Shown here piece after piece: positions 47,301-57,039 of a stretch of DNA of 64,000 bases (the stretch's first letter is position 1; every line of letters begins with the position of its first letter). The notes under the pieces are model-generated. The model ran no database searches. It was not told the DNA's origin and saw only the letters and a list, made by a program, of their open reading frames with translations. Origin of the DNA: Hymenoscyphus infarciens (Eukaryota; Ascomycota; Leotiomycetes; Helotiales; Helotiaceae); contig LLCB01000309.1 of NCBI GenBank assembly GCA_001414345.1, positions 1 through 64,000 of the forward strand, given 5' to 3'. A program made the position numbers and the translations under genes.

Positions 47301-48970
47301 TAAGTTTATTTACTAATATCTGTCTCTAAATCTCCTTCTAAATCATCTTCGACTAGCAAGGTATACTTATTAGTTATATACTCTCTTAAATCCTTATCTA
47401 ATCTTACTAAACTATTATTATCTAACTCCTTTAATTCCTTATCTAAGAAGTCGCTATTATATAGATAATCTAGTACTACGTTTATTACTTAATTACTTCT
47501 ACCTTTATTATTAAAGTATATACTAAATTCATCTTAATTAGTCTCTCTAGCTTCTTTTAATCCTTAAACTACCTCAGAGTATAGCTCTTACTTATATACT
47601 CTCTTTAGCTTACCTAAAAGGCTTAATTCTACTAAATTACTCTCTTAGATATACGCTAATAATTCTACTCTTAAATCTAAGTATACTATAGTATAAGTTT
47701 TCCCCTTTTTAGTATATATTATCTTATTAATCAGTAGTATATATCTATATACTAATAATTTTATTTTATACTACTCTAAGGTTACTTAGAGTAAATATGT
47801 ATTAATATCCTAATCCTTATATAATTCTTAAAGCTTAGTAAGCTTCTTAGTAAGTATCTTAATACTATAATCGTCTACTAGATGCTCTTTACTCCTAGAA
47901 TAGTAAAAGTTAGTCTATAGTACTCTTAGTACCTTATACTCTCAATTAGTATTAGTATAAATATAATAGCAATTCTATATATATATAAATGTTTAAACCT
48001 TCTTCTAAATAATTAGAATATATATATATAATATAGTAATTATATTAAAGAGGCTCTTTTTAGAAAATAACCTCTTTTTATAGATACTCTAGAAGTATAT
48101 CTTCTACTTATTTAAAGACCCTTTTATAAACTATCTCTATTAAGCCTTAATACGTTAGTTAGCTATAAAAGTACTAAACTAATATAAGTCTAAAAATTAG
48201 TATAGCTCTCTACTACTTTCTATAGCTTATTATTAATAAAGTATATAGTAAGCGTCTGTTACTATTAGAGATTTTAATTCTTAATCTAATTATATATAGT
48301 ATAGTATCTTTCTAAGGCTACTTATAGTATTATTATATTACTATAGAGTAGATACTACTATATTATTTAAAATACTATAATAGTTTTAAGAGATAAATTA
48401 AGTATAAGTATTAATACTAGTATATATCTTAATACTAATAAACCTTAATTTATAATATCTATTAATACTTTATATAAAATTAGACTCTAGTATAATATAC
48501 TTATCTTATATATCTTTAATCTCTTATAACCTTTAAGTATACCCTTTCTTATTAACCTTTTAAAGCGCTTTTTAGATCTTATCTCTACTCTATCTTTCGT
48601 CTCTATCTCTATTAATACTATAAGTATTTAGGTATATATAGAGGAACCTAAGGCTAAAGCTCTTTATAATACTAAAGTAGCTATATTCATAGATCTTATA
48701 CTAAAGTATAGCCTCTAGCTTAACACGCCTCTCCTAGGTATAAAACTTCTTATACTAAAGTCTTATATCTTATTATATTCTTTAAAGCCTCTAAGGCCTA
48801 ATTATAAAGCTCTTCTAATTTAATATATATACTATACTTGAATTAGATAATCTTATATCTTTAAAGAGATATACTACTTATATACGTAAGGCTAGCGAGA
48901 GTATACTATTAACATTCTTTTAAAGGTTCTATTCTATATTAATTTAGAGCTTAAGAGTAGTATTAGAGAT
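44370..48970 (-). pseudogene. Long RIP-mutated ORF of the 6.8-kb transposon (about 1,500 codons, unassigned)
   Basis: All segments I translated lie in one and the same minus-strand frame: about 48960-48840 (VNSILSLALRI, VVYLFKDIRLS), 48600-48480 (DERxSRDKI, KVNKKGYT, DKYIILES), 47760-46860 (KTYTIVYLDLRVELLAYI, GLKEARETN, DKELKELDNNSLVRLDKDL, NYLLARVNRTLIEGNIIKEV), 45960-45540 (SLKLKVYFYYFLTNLVSTLE, KEDKLAAARE, EEKARARQSFFIKASSKTK) and 44560-44380 (acidic Asn/Ser/Asp-rich tail). In-frame stops are nearly all TAA/TAG in contexts where CAA/CAG is the natural reading. No DDE, tyrosine-recombinase, helicase or reverse-transcriptase motif was recognised. A 262-bp imperfect palindrome (46347-46608) interrupts the middle. 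Confidence 0.65.
46347..46608. repeat. Imperfect long palindrome inside the transposon ORF
   Basis: Arms 46347-46399 and 46556-46608 are near-perfect inverted copies (CGCTAAGYCTAATTTATAAA, then TTACTACTACTAATAAAAG, then TTAGTAATCT). Weaker similarity continues inward to about 46438/46515. This may be a MITE-like insertion. Confidence 0.75.
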
Positions 48971-50031
48971 GTTAATATTATAATTACTTTTAAGAATATT
49001 ATATATCTCTTAAGTAGAGGTCCTCTTTAAGTATAACTTCTCTATAAACACTCTATATAGCTCTAAATTAATAAATTAACATAGTATATTTAAGCTCCTA
49101 TTATACTCTTAAAACCACTCTTTTTATACTTCCTACTATACTTAAAATTCTAGGATTATTATACTATAATACTACTACTAAGGATATCATACTTTAATAA
49201 GTACCTAGAGCCGCTACTAGAGCTTATCCTCTTTCTTCTTCTATTATTATTAGTACTTAAATTTAAGAGAGGAGAGAGAGTATATATAGTAGTAGAATAG
49301 TACTTTTAAAGGAAGGAATAATATAGAGTAGTATTTAAAAGAAGGAGTAACTAATTTAATTTATCTTAAGAGGTTCTACTACTAAGAATATTATACTTTA
49401 ATAGATACTTAGAGCTACTACTAGAGCTTATTCTCTTCCTTCTTCTATTATTATTAGTGTTTGAATTTAAGAGAGAAGAGGGAGTATATATAGTAGTAGG
49501 ATAGTACTTTCGAAGGAAGGAATAATAAGGAGTAGTATATAGTATTTAAAGGAAGGAGCGATATAAGAGGGTTAGTATATAGAGTAAGTATACTTTTTAG
49601 CTTATAAAATAAATAGTGCTAACCCTAATTAGGAAATTAGTATACGATTAAGAAAAGTAGCTAAAAGTACTTAAATCATCTTAAATTAAGATTATTTAAG
49701 CTTTTAAAGTAAGCTAATTACTTTAATATTAAGTGATCTAGAGTAATTAGCTTAAAAAAGGCCTAGTTTTAAGACATAATTTAGGAACTTATTATAGTGA
49801 TAAAAGTCGATTTATATAGTCTTTTTATATTATATATATATATCTCTTACTATAATATGTTTTAATTTAATATTTAATACCTTTTACGATTATCTCTTAA
49901 TTTATATAACTTTTACGATTTACGATTTACGATTTACGATTTGCGATTTAGTCGATTCCGACTTTTTGGTGTATCTAGGACGCCCTATGAGCTGAGAAGA
50001 CAAATAATTTGCATACGTTGCCCAGAGGTAT

Positions 50032-50065
50032 GTACTTTTTTTTTAGTTACCTAAAAAAAAAGTAC
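50032..50065. repeat. Perfect 15-bp inverted repeat (hairpin)
   Basis: GTACTTTTTTTTTAG (50032-50046) and its exact complement CTAAAAAAAAAGTAC (50051-50065) with a 4-nt loop. It lies 47 bp from the transposon end and upstream of the F-box-like gene. Confidence 0.85.
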
Positions 50066-50173
50066 GCAATACACTTAGTATTACAGTTCCTTCAACTACA
50101 TATCTTTAGTTTAATCTGGAAGAAGGTTGTGGTAAATTCGATGTTTTGCTCACCAATATGAAGCTAACTGGAG

Positions 50174-51435
50174 AGCACAGAACTTCGAGGGGAGATCTGG
50201 CGGATCCACCTCTTAAGACCAGCAACCATTCTACCTGGCTATATAAAATGGAAGACAACTGCACGCGAGCACCGGGGATATTTGATAGAACAAGACGAAC
50301 ACAGACGCTACATGTACCAAGTATGTAACTTTTACCTTTCCCCCGCCTTCAAACTCCTGTCTTTAGTATCTGGGAGCAAATTTACCTTTCCTCACCGCTC
50401 TCTGCTCCTAAACCAACAAGAAAATTATATGCTAATTTGTTGTAGTGGGTGGAGAGGCAACAGACTAAACGTGATGACCCTGCTGGTTATCGATATTCCA
50501 CTATAATCGAGCCAGTTTACCATCGCGGTCTTGATATAGATTTGACGAAGGAATTTCCAACGGACCCAACCCTTTTACAATCCGACTTGATCGCCGGTGG
50601 TAAGACATCACTTCCTTTCACCTTTTCCAGTGAATTTGGAACTCAAACTGGATGCGACGTTATTTATCGTGGAGAAGACGGGCAACGGTTCCCCCAAATC
50701 ATTAATCGGATGGACCTGACGGTGCCTACGCTGAGCTCTCTGGCTCTCCTTCGAGTCAGCAAACAGGTTCTTCAAGAATGTAGAGAGGTGCTCTATGGAG
50801 AAAAGGCCTTCGCATTCAACACTAGCCCCCGTTTTGAATACCCTTGTCGACTTCATGAACACAAAGAGTTTGAGCACTACCCACACTGGATTCCGGGAAT
50901 GGCGAGGAAGGATGGGAGTCCACAGACACTTCGCCAAGTTAAAATTGCAATCGAGCGGATGTTCGTCCCCGATGGGTTTCTCCCAAAGTCTGTAGCCAGA
51001 GACCCGATGTTGCAGTTCTTTCATCGGATAGGTCGAGTCAATGCCTCGTTATTGACCAAGACTCAAATCGAGGGTGAGATGAAAACTGTTCGGGCTTCTT
51101 TTCTTTCAGCCGACGAGCCTGAGCCCAAACTCGATAGATACTCATACCGAATTGAATTTTCTCGGCTGCTGGAGATTCTCACCACAGTTTTTAAGGAAGT
51201 ATGTCCCAATCTGAGAGAATCGACTTTGAGTATGAGATATTATGAGAACCTCAGTCAAATATTACCTGGCGATCTTTGGGATGAGGACCCCTATAAAAAG
51301 GCGAACAAGACCGACGGCGAGCGAATAGATGAAGTGGTCGAGAAGGTAGTGACAAGAGTGGATTCCGTTAAAGACCTCAAACTCGGGCCGTATCCGGTTG
51401 ATTCTGCCGAAGACGTTTGGGGAAAATCAGGATGA
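50174..51435 (+). CDS. F-box/2EXR-like fungal protein, 5' end incomplete
   Basis: Two visible exons: 50174-50320, opening with the recognisable TELRGEIWR segment typical of the fungal LPxELRxxIY domain, and 50446-51435, spliced GTATGT to TTGTAG in phase. Together they give at least 378 residues to the TGA at 51433-51435. The second exon has LALLRVSKQVLQECREVLYG, the classic recurrent motif of these fungal proteins (RxCRQxxxEAxxxLY). A GCTAAC branch site and GGAG acceptor just upstream of 50174 suggest at least one further 5' exon, but only about 190 bp separates it from the end of the 6.8-kb transposon, so the 5' part may have been lost. Molecular role unknown. The frame continues past the stop (see 51436-51750). 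Confidence 0.65.
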
Positions 51436-51750
51436 TGGATCAAGCTGGTAAAGGAAAGAGCGAGGAGACAGGAAGAGGTAGACGCGGAAAAGACTGGAAA
51501 TGAAGAAAGCACAACACCCATCATAACGGATACACAGACTGGCGATGAGGTCATTGTCTCGTTTCCAGAACGAGAGTTTGAAGAAAATACTACCTTCCAG
51601 AACTTACAACGAGGTGGCCGATCTTTCGTTCGAGAAAGAGGAGGACGAGGGAGGGCGGATCAGGGGAAAGGTGGCCAAAATAGAGATGAGCAGAGAGGAG
51701 GAAAGGGAAGAGGAGGACAGAGCAGCGGCGGAAGAAGACGAGGGCAATGA
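51436..51750 (+). other. In-frame Arg/Gly-rich extension after the TGA stop
   Basis: The frame of the F-box-like protein stays open for 104 codons after its TGA (next stop TGA 51748-51750). It encodes LVKERARRQEEVDAEKT, an acidic Thr-rich part, then RGGRSFVRERGGRGRADQ and GGKGRGGQSSGGRRRG, an RGG-type tail. The composition is coding-like, so the TGA is probably a recent nonsense change or, less likely, read through. An alternative frame (51545-51787) is open but Glu-rich by chance. Confidence 0.5.
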
Positions 51751-51976
51751 AGTAGAGGAATGGTCGGATGAAGTATCTTTGGGGTGAAATCATGATAAAC
51801 AATAGGTATGTTGAGGGGAGATGACGGTATATGTCAGAACCAACAAAATATAATAAACTCGCCTATTTCTTATTTCCCCCATAGGCGTACAACTAGACTT
51901 TGAAGTGTTTAGAATGCATTGTACCCTTTCCTTCACTAACCGTTTATACCAAGTCATAACCGTATTCTAGACCATT
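51751..51976. other. Convergent spacer
   Basis: About 225 bp between the convergent F-box-like and P450 genes; nothing of note. Confidence 0.4.
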
Positions 51977-53947
51977 TCATAACTCTCTAGCAACCAATCT
52001 CACCATCAAAGGTTTCTTCTCCCACAACGCATAAATCTTCTGATCATCCCAATTCCTACTCTCAGGCATCAACTCCAAATCAAAGTTCCACAAAACTTTC
52101 CCAAGAATGAGTCGCATTTCCGCGTACGCAAGACTATTCTCCGCCGTTAGCAACCTTCAACCCAAAACACAAGCAAAGAAAAAGAACTTACTTCCTCCCG
52201 ATACAATTTCTAGGTCCGAAACTGAAAGGCTGTAAGACCTTCCTATCATCGTCCTTGTAAATTCCTCTCGACTCATCATCTTTCTCCCACCTTTCGGGTA
52301 TGAATTTGTGAGCGTTCTTGAAGTTTCTTTCGCTCATGTATGCAGCCAGGTTGGGAATCGAGACTACCGTGTTTGGGGGTACGTAGCGACCGCAGATTGT
52401 GCTTCCTTCTGAGGTTGAGATCCGAGGAAGACCGCCTGGAACTGGAGGATAGGTGCGGAGGCCTTCTTCAAGGATTGCAGTTAAGTAGGGCATTTGATTC
52501 AAGGTGAGAATGTTGATTGATTCTGAGGTGGGAAAAGTAGTCCGGATGAGGGTTTGTATTTTAGTGAGAATGTCGGGGTTCAAAAGTAAGTTATATGTTA
52601 CACCTGAGAGGAACGTCGCGGCTTTTGAGAATCTCATTAGTATGTAAATTAGATATTTTGAAAAGTTCGGAAGACTTACTTGTTTCACTTCCAGCAATAA
52701 TGAGAAGTGAAGAGTTGCTCTCAATCTCTTTTATAGACATCCTAATCTTCATCAGTATTTATTGAACTTCTCCTAAACCAAAACTTCTTACCCTTTCTCG
52801 TCGTTGTGCTTAAGCATATAACTCATAAAATCAGCTCTGTCTGTACTACCTTGTGCAATCCTCTCCCTCGCTTTCGCGTATGAAAAACCAGCATGCTGGA
52901 GGTTGCTTGCAACACCTTTTGTCGAAGTCAACCAAGCCACTAGACTGCTGAATGGCCACCAAAACTCCCTCGATGCTCGATAAAAGGAGACATCTTTGAT
53001 GAGTTGGAAAATTATGCTAATCCATGGCTGGTATATTGGGTTAGCTTGAATCGTAACATTGAACAAGAAAGCATACATGGATGGCATCGGAATCCAAGCA
53101 GCCAAAGGATTGTCCGAAGGCTAGATCACCTAGAAGATCGAAGGTAGTATAGCTGGTATGTTATTAGTGACGCATCTGTGGACGCTCATTTCCAGGAAAC
53201 TCACTTATACCACTTCACAATATTGACAACACTAGTATCCGGACTAGAAGCCTTTTCCTTCAATCTCCCGATTAATTTCCTGGCATAGCTCTCCAGCACT
53301 TCCTCTTGGGCACTCAGAGCCTTGTCAGAGAATGCGTGGGCTTGCAATCTTCGCATACGTCTGTGGTCCGCGTCATCTGCAACGATCTATGGCAATTAGT
53401 AGGCCACTCGTCGAGTGTTACAAAGTACTTGCGATATGTCCCACACCGTTCGGTTCTTGGCGTCGATAACGGAGATCTTTGGGCAAGTTCCCACCACCTG
53501 ACGGCGACCTATGTCCATAGATGTCTGCACAATAAGAACTTTGTCATAAGGGAGTGTTGGAGGTCTTACCTGTCCACTTGAGACGTATATTATCAGTAAA
53601 TGTATATCTTAGATAGGGTAAAACACTTACAGCCTGGCTATTTATATAAGAAATCTGATCGTATCCAATTCGAAGAACATCCCCATACTTGTCATGAAGC
53701 CTGCATGTGTATTGCGGAAGGTCGCCAATGAGCGTATGATATGTCCAAGCGACTCTGGAGAATCTGGCATGCCAAGGTCCATCATAGTTGTGGAGAGGAT
53801 GGAAGAAGGTACGGTATATGATAACTCCAACGAAATATAGAAAGGCCTATCGTTTGGGCCTCACGTTAGCACGGGAAGCTTTACTTGAGATTTACTGAGA
53901 CTTACGAAAGCTGCTGCTAGCGCTATTGAAATCGGAAAAGGAATCAT
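51977..53947 (-). CDS. Cytochrome P450 monooxygenase (CYP65/isotrichodermin-hydroxylase-like)
   Basis: Ten exons (53947-53906, 53846-53631, 53576-53570, 53524-53429, 53376-53205, 53152-53077, 53027-52792, 52741-52680, 52621-52192, 52133-51977) join in phase to 497 aa. The N-terminal membrane anchor (MIPFPISIALAAAFAFLYFV, GVIIY) is followed by FFHPLHNYDGPW, LHDKYGDVLRIG, AWTDIYGHR, DADHRRMRRLQAHAFSDKAL, FDLLGDLAFGQSF, I-helix LLIIAGSETTATFLSG, ExxR in EEGLRTYPPVP, FIPERW and the heme loop FGPRNCIGRN with Cys442, then LAYAEMRLIL. All catalytic motifs are intact. Exon 3 is a 7-nt micro-exon (TGG ACA G), required to complete the conserved AW(K/T)DIYG motif. The substrate is unknown, and no biosynthetic partners are nearby. 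Confidence 0.93.
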
Positions 53948-55289
53948 CGTATGAGGTGTAGAGGGGCAAGAAGTCTTCTAGTTGTGAGATGAGAATAAGT
54001 CGGGTTGATAAGGGGAAGCGAGGCCGCAAGTAAGTTCGTTGAAAAAACTCCAGCAATTGCGAAAGCGAAAGTAAAAAGAAGTGCTGAGATAGGGGCCGTA
54101 TTGTATTAATTCAAAGTTAAAGCAAGTCGATGTCTTGATAACTTCGTTGGAAAACCACGCACTTACTTTTTATATTTCATCACCGTTGAGCGGAATTAAA
54201 ACTCATAATGAGATTCCGATCTCATGCAGACATTCGACAGCCGACATGATCAGCTTCGGTAGATGGATATCCGCCCAGGTTTCCATCGATATCATCCGGT
54301 TCAATTGTGCAATTATGCAAAGGGAATTATTTGGAGGTATCCCCGAAGCTCCGGTTCTCTCCACCAGTGAGTATTAAATATCAAGTGTACAAAAGGTGGG
54401 AAGCGGGGCAGACCAATCACTTTGATCAGATGATTCCATATATCGAATTGGACAGGTGCAGGAAGGTGTTGTAATCAATTGGAGAATAGAAGCGCCCATT
54501 TTTAACAGCGGTACCATATTGGGAAATCATGTAACGGTATATATGCAGAGAAAGCGTGGCACCTGAACTTTTCGATTGTTCATCGTTACATTTCCCCAAA
54601 ATCATAAGATAGGAGAGCAAATTGCCCCGTAAAACTTTGAATATCTGAATAAATCAAAGAGTCGTGATACCCTCACTGAACGGAGATATCTTACATCCGA
54701 GTTATGAACTTCATACAAGTGTTTATGCAAACTTCCGTGATGCAGTAACGTCCTGGCAACACCATCAAGCAGTCATTGAGACACGAGTGTGGAAAATGGT
54801 GCTACGCGGGTCATTTTGAAAGCTCCGAATCTCCGGGTATGAATAATTTGTCTTGATGACCTGAAAAAGGAAAGAAAATGTTCCTGTGGTGTTCTGAAAT
54901 TTGTCGTTTTGGAGTGACAAAACGTTTTGACTCTTGAGTCTTGATGAGAAATAATGAAGCAGAATGATGGTTCAACAACGTCCTGATCGGGCCGTGGCAC
55001 GCGTGACTAGAAAATTCTCTAGATGTCACTCCACTGCTCCACTATCAAGTTTTAAAAGCAGGGTCGCTACCCAGCCAATCGGGCAGTAAGAGCTATCCCC
55101 ACAACCATTGAAATAGCCTGAATATAGGAACAACCATACATCTTAATTCAAACCTCAATCAAAACATCTCGCCAATTTAGAAATGAGAGTGGGGGCTAAA
55201 TTATCAAAACACCCAAAGATAACTCGGAAAAACAGGCGACTAACTTGTGAAGTTCAATAAAATAGAGATATATACAGTATTTTAAACCC

Positions 55290-55421
55290 GGGTTTGCCAC
55301 GCCGGCCCCGAATCTTGAGCGTAAAATATAGGGGCAACAAGGTATCTTGACGAATCAGAAAGTTGTATTCCCTCGGGAAACCTAACCACTGAGTTCAAGA
55401 TCTGGGCCGGTGTGGTAACCC
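55290..55421. repeat. 132-bp inverted-repeat element (MITE-like)
   Basis: Arms 55290-55318 and 55394-55421 are inverted copies with a few transitions and one small indel: GGGTTTGCCACGCCGGCCCC against GGGTTACCACACCGGCCCAG, each followed by an ATCTTGA block. The centre is about 75 bp with no ORF. No flanking duplication was established. Confidence 0.7.
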
Positions 55422-56348
55422 TCTTGACTCAAGTATGAATTTATGATCAGAAAAAGTTTACTGTCAAAAAAGGCCAAAGGTCGAAACAAAGCGAGCTTGG
55501 ATACCATGACTTGAAAACCTGAAGTAACAGCTGCTGGTAAGAGACGAGTGCTCCCTTAGGATATCATCGAGCGGGATTCGATTGATACGGCATAAAATGT
55601 ATAGCTGGGAACCTTACGCCCCGTCACTTAAAGTTGCAAACACAATTCGCTCTAACTTTATCATCCTCCGTAAAATTGAAATTTTCCTTTAACGAAATAA
55701 AAGGAAGACCATTTAACTGGAAAGAAAATCGTCTTGGAGCGGAGAACAGGCAGTGACTGGAACGCGTCAGATATGCTGAGAGGTCTAGCGAAATAGTCCC
55801 CTGTCACTAAGCGCGAAAGTGACAGAGCATATGAATAACTTCTGATTTGGTCTCCCAAGTGACACCGAACTGCTTTGTCAAACATTGGCGATGAGGTTTG
55901 ATAATAGTCGGAATCCTTCATCATCAGCATTTACCAGTCTGAAGGTTTGAACACGAAAAACTTGCTCATAGCCTTTGCATTTGACGCTTTGAATGAAATA
56001 AAAAACTAGCAACCGAACAAGGAAACCGTTGCATGAGGATCAAAAACCATCTTTGTGAAACATGCCTTCGGGTGTTCAGGATTCATACAAATATCCTTGT
56101 CTTGCGATTGAAGTCCACCCATTGGTCTCGTTCTTTCCCCAGAATCCCAGCCATCCATCTGGATCCAATCCTCGGGGATTCCAGAAAATTAGTTTGCTCG
56201 CCGTGGAATGTACGACCATACAAACCACATTTCCTTCAAAGGTTCTTCCCTCAATCCCCGGGATTGAACTGGTTCCTTCATCTACTTTGAAATACTCTCC
56301 ACGTCTAAGCAGAGGGCAGTGCTTCGCCAAGTAGAACAATGAAAACAA

Positions 56349-56449
56349 GTACTATCCCCCCCCTTGATTACATTGTACAGTGCACAGACATTTGCTATAC
56401 TAAAACGACCGTGCGCATACAATGTAATTAGGGGGGGGGGGGTAGTAGC
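56349..56449. repeat. About 100-bp palindrome with C/G-run arms
   Basis: The left arm TACTATCCCCCCCC, then TTGATTACATTGTACAGTG, mirrors the right arm GTGCGCATACAATGTAATTA followed by a 12-G run and TAGTA. Both outer ends read TA. This looks like a very small TA-flanked hairpin element. Confidence 0.65.
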
Positions 56450-57039
56450 GAATGTGTCTATAGGACGGGTCGCAATTTCAAACTCGAGGATATTGAACGA
56501 TACCGAGTTTGGGATGGAGGAACGTGGACTCCAACCGTCGCACCGGATACAGTGTTGCATTGTACGCGCTTATATTCCACAAACGCGAACGATGCTTTTC
56601 TATTGGCTTGTCCCGTGGCCTCTAACACGAGCCGCAGTTGGTGCATAAGCTTCTTGGGATGGATGGTGAGATTCTTATTTTCCGGCCGCTTGGCTTTCCT
56701 TGTGGCTTGCTTAGATATCAAATAAATGCAAAAGTTAGGATGAGGTCCATGAAGTTCTTCATACCAAGAGCTCGTCACTCATAGAGCAAGTAGTATTTTA
56801 CCCGTGATCGAGAGTCATCTTCGTATGTTTAGGCTGACGCGAAAGATCATGACAGTACCGTGAAGCTCCAAATACGACACAAACAAGGTCCCAACACAAC
56901 GTGACATTGCTTGTGTACCCATATGAGGCCCGATGTCCTCGTGAAAAAAGACCCGCAAGATACCCGACCTCGTACCAATCAACAAGGTCAGGGCACGTGG
57001 CAGTACACCTCAGGCATGCTAACACACTCTACCAAGGGT

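Larger units (their letters stand above)
43740..49720. repeat. Direct repeats near both ends of the transposon
   Basis: About 43745-43850 and 49612-49705 share a directly repeated sequence (GCTAAGCCTAATTAAGTAAT, then TAGTATATAATTAG, then CTTAAATAATCTTAAATTA, with transitions and small indels). A second, tandem pair of about 185-190 bp lies at 49175-49365 and 49377-49562. Confidence 0.65.
43175..49985 (-). mobile_element. 6.8-kb TA-flanked terminal-inverted-repeat transposon, RIP-degraded
   Basis: Inverted ends share GGCRTCCTRRATACACCAAA and the following AAGTC, then GACTAAATCG, followed on both sides by arrays of AAATCGTAA/AAATCGCAA (left about 43208-43330, right about 49910-49950). TA flanks both ends (43173-43174, 49986-49987). 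The interior is extremely AT-rich. A single minus-strand frame is open from about 49.0 to 44.4 kb except for TAA/TAG at positions that look like Gln codons (separate entry). Size, TA flank and subterminal repeats resemble DNA transposons, but the encoded protein matches no transposase I recognise. Confidence 0.8.
53948..57030. other. Three kilobases without a convincing gene
   Basis: Normal-composition sequence upstream of the P450, up to the second satellite. Short ORFs on both strands (for example 54135-54377, 55661-55930, 56033-56348) carry no domain and overlap in several frames. Two small palindromic elements are listed separately. Confidence 0.45.

Noticed and set aside
50146..50328. 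60-codon ATG ORF at the start of the F-box-like locus
   Set aside because: It runs in a different frame from the TELRGEIWR segment that splices into the main exon, so it is not the coding frame.
51545..51787. Glu/Arg-rich 81-codon plus-strand ORF
   Set aside because: A shifted frame of the RGG-type extension; the frame continuous with the upstream protein is the better coding candidate.
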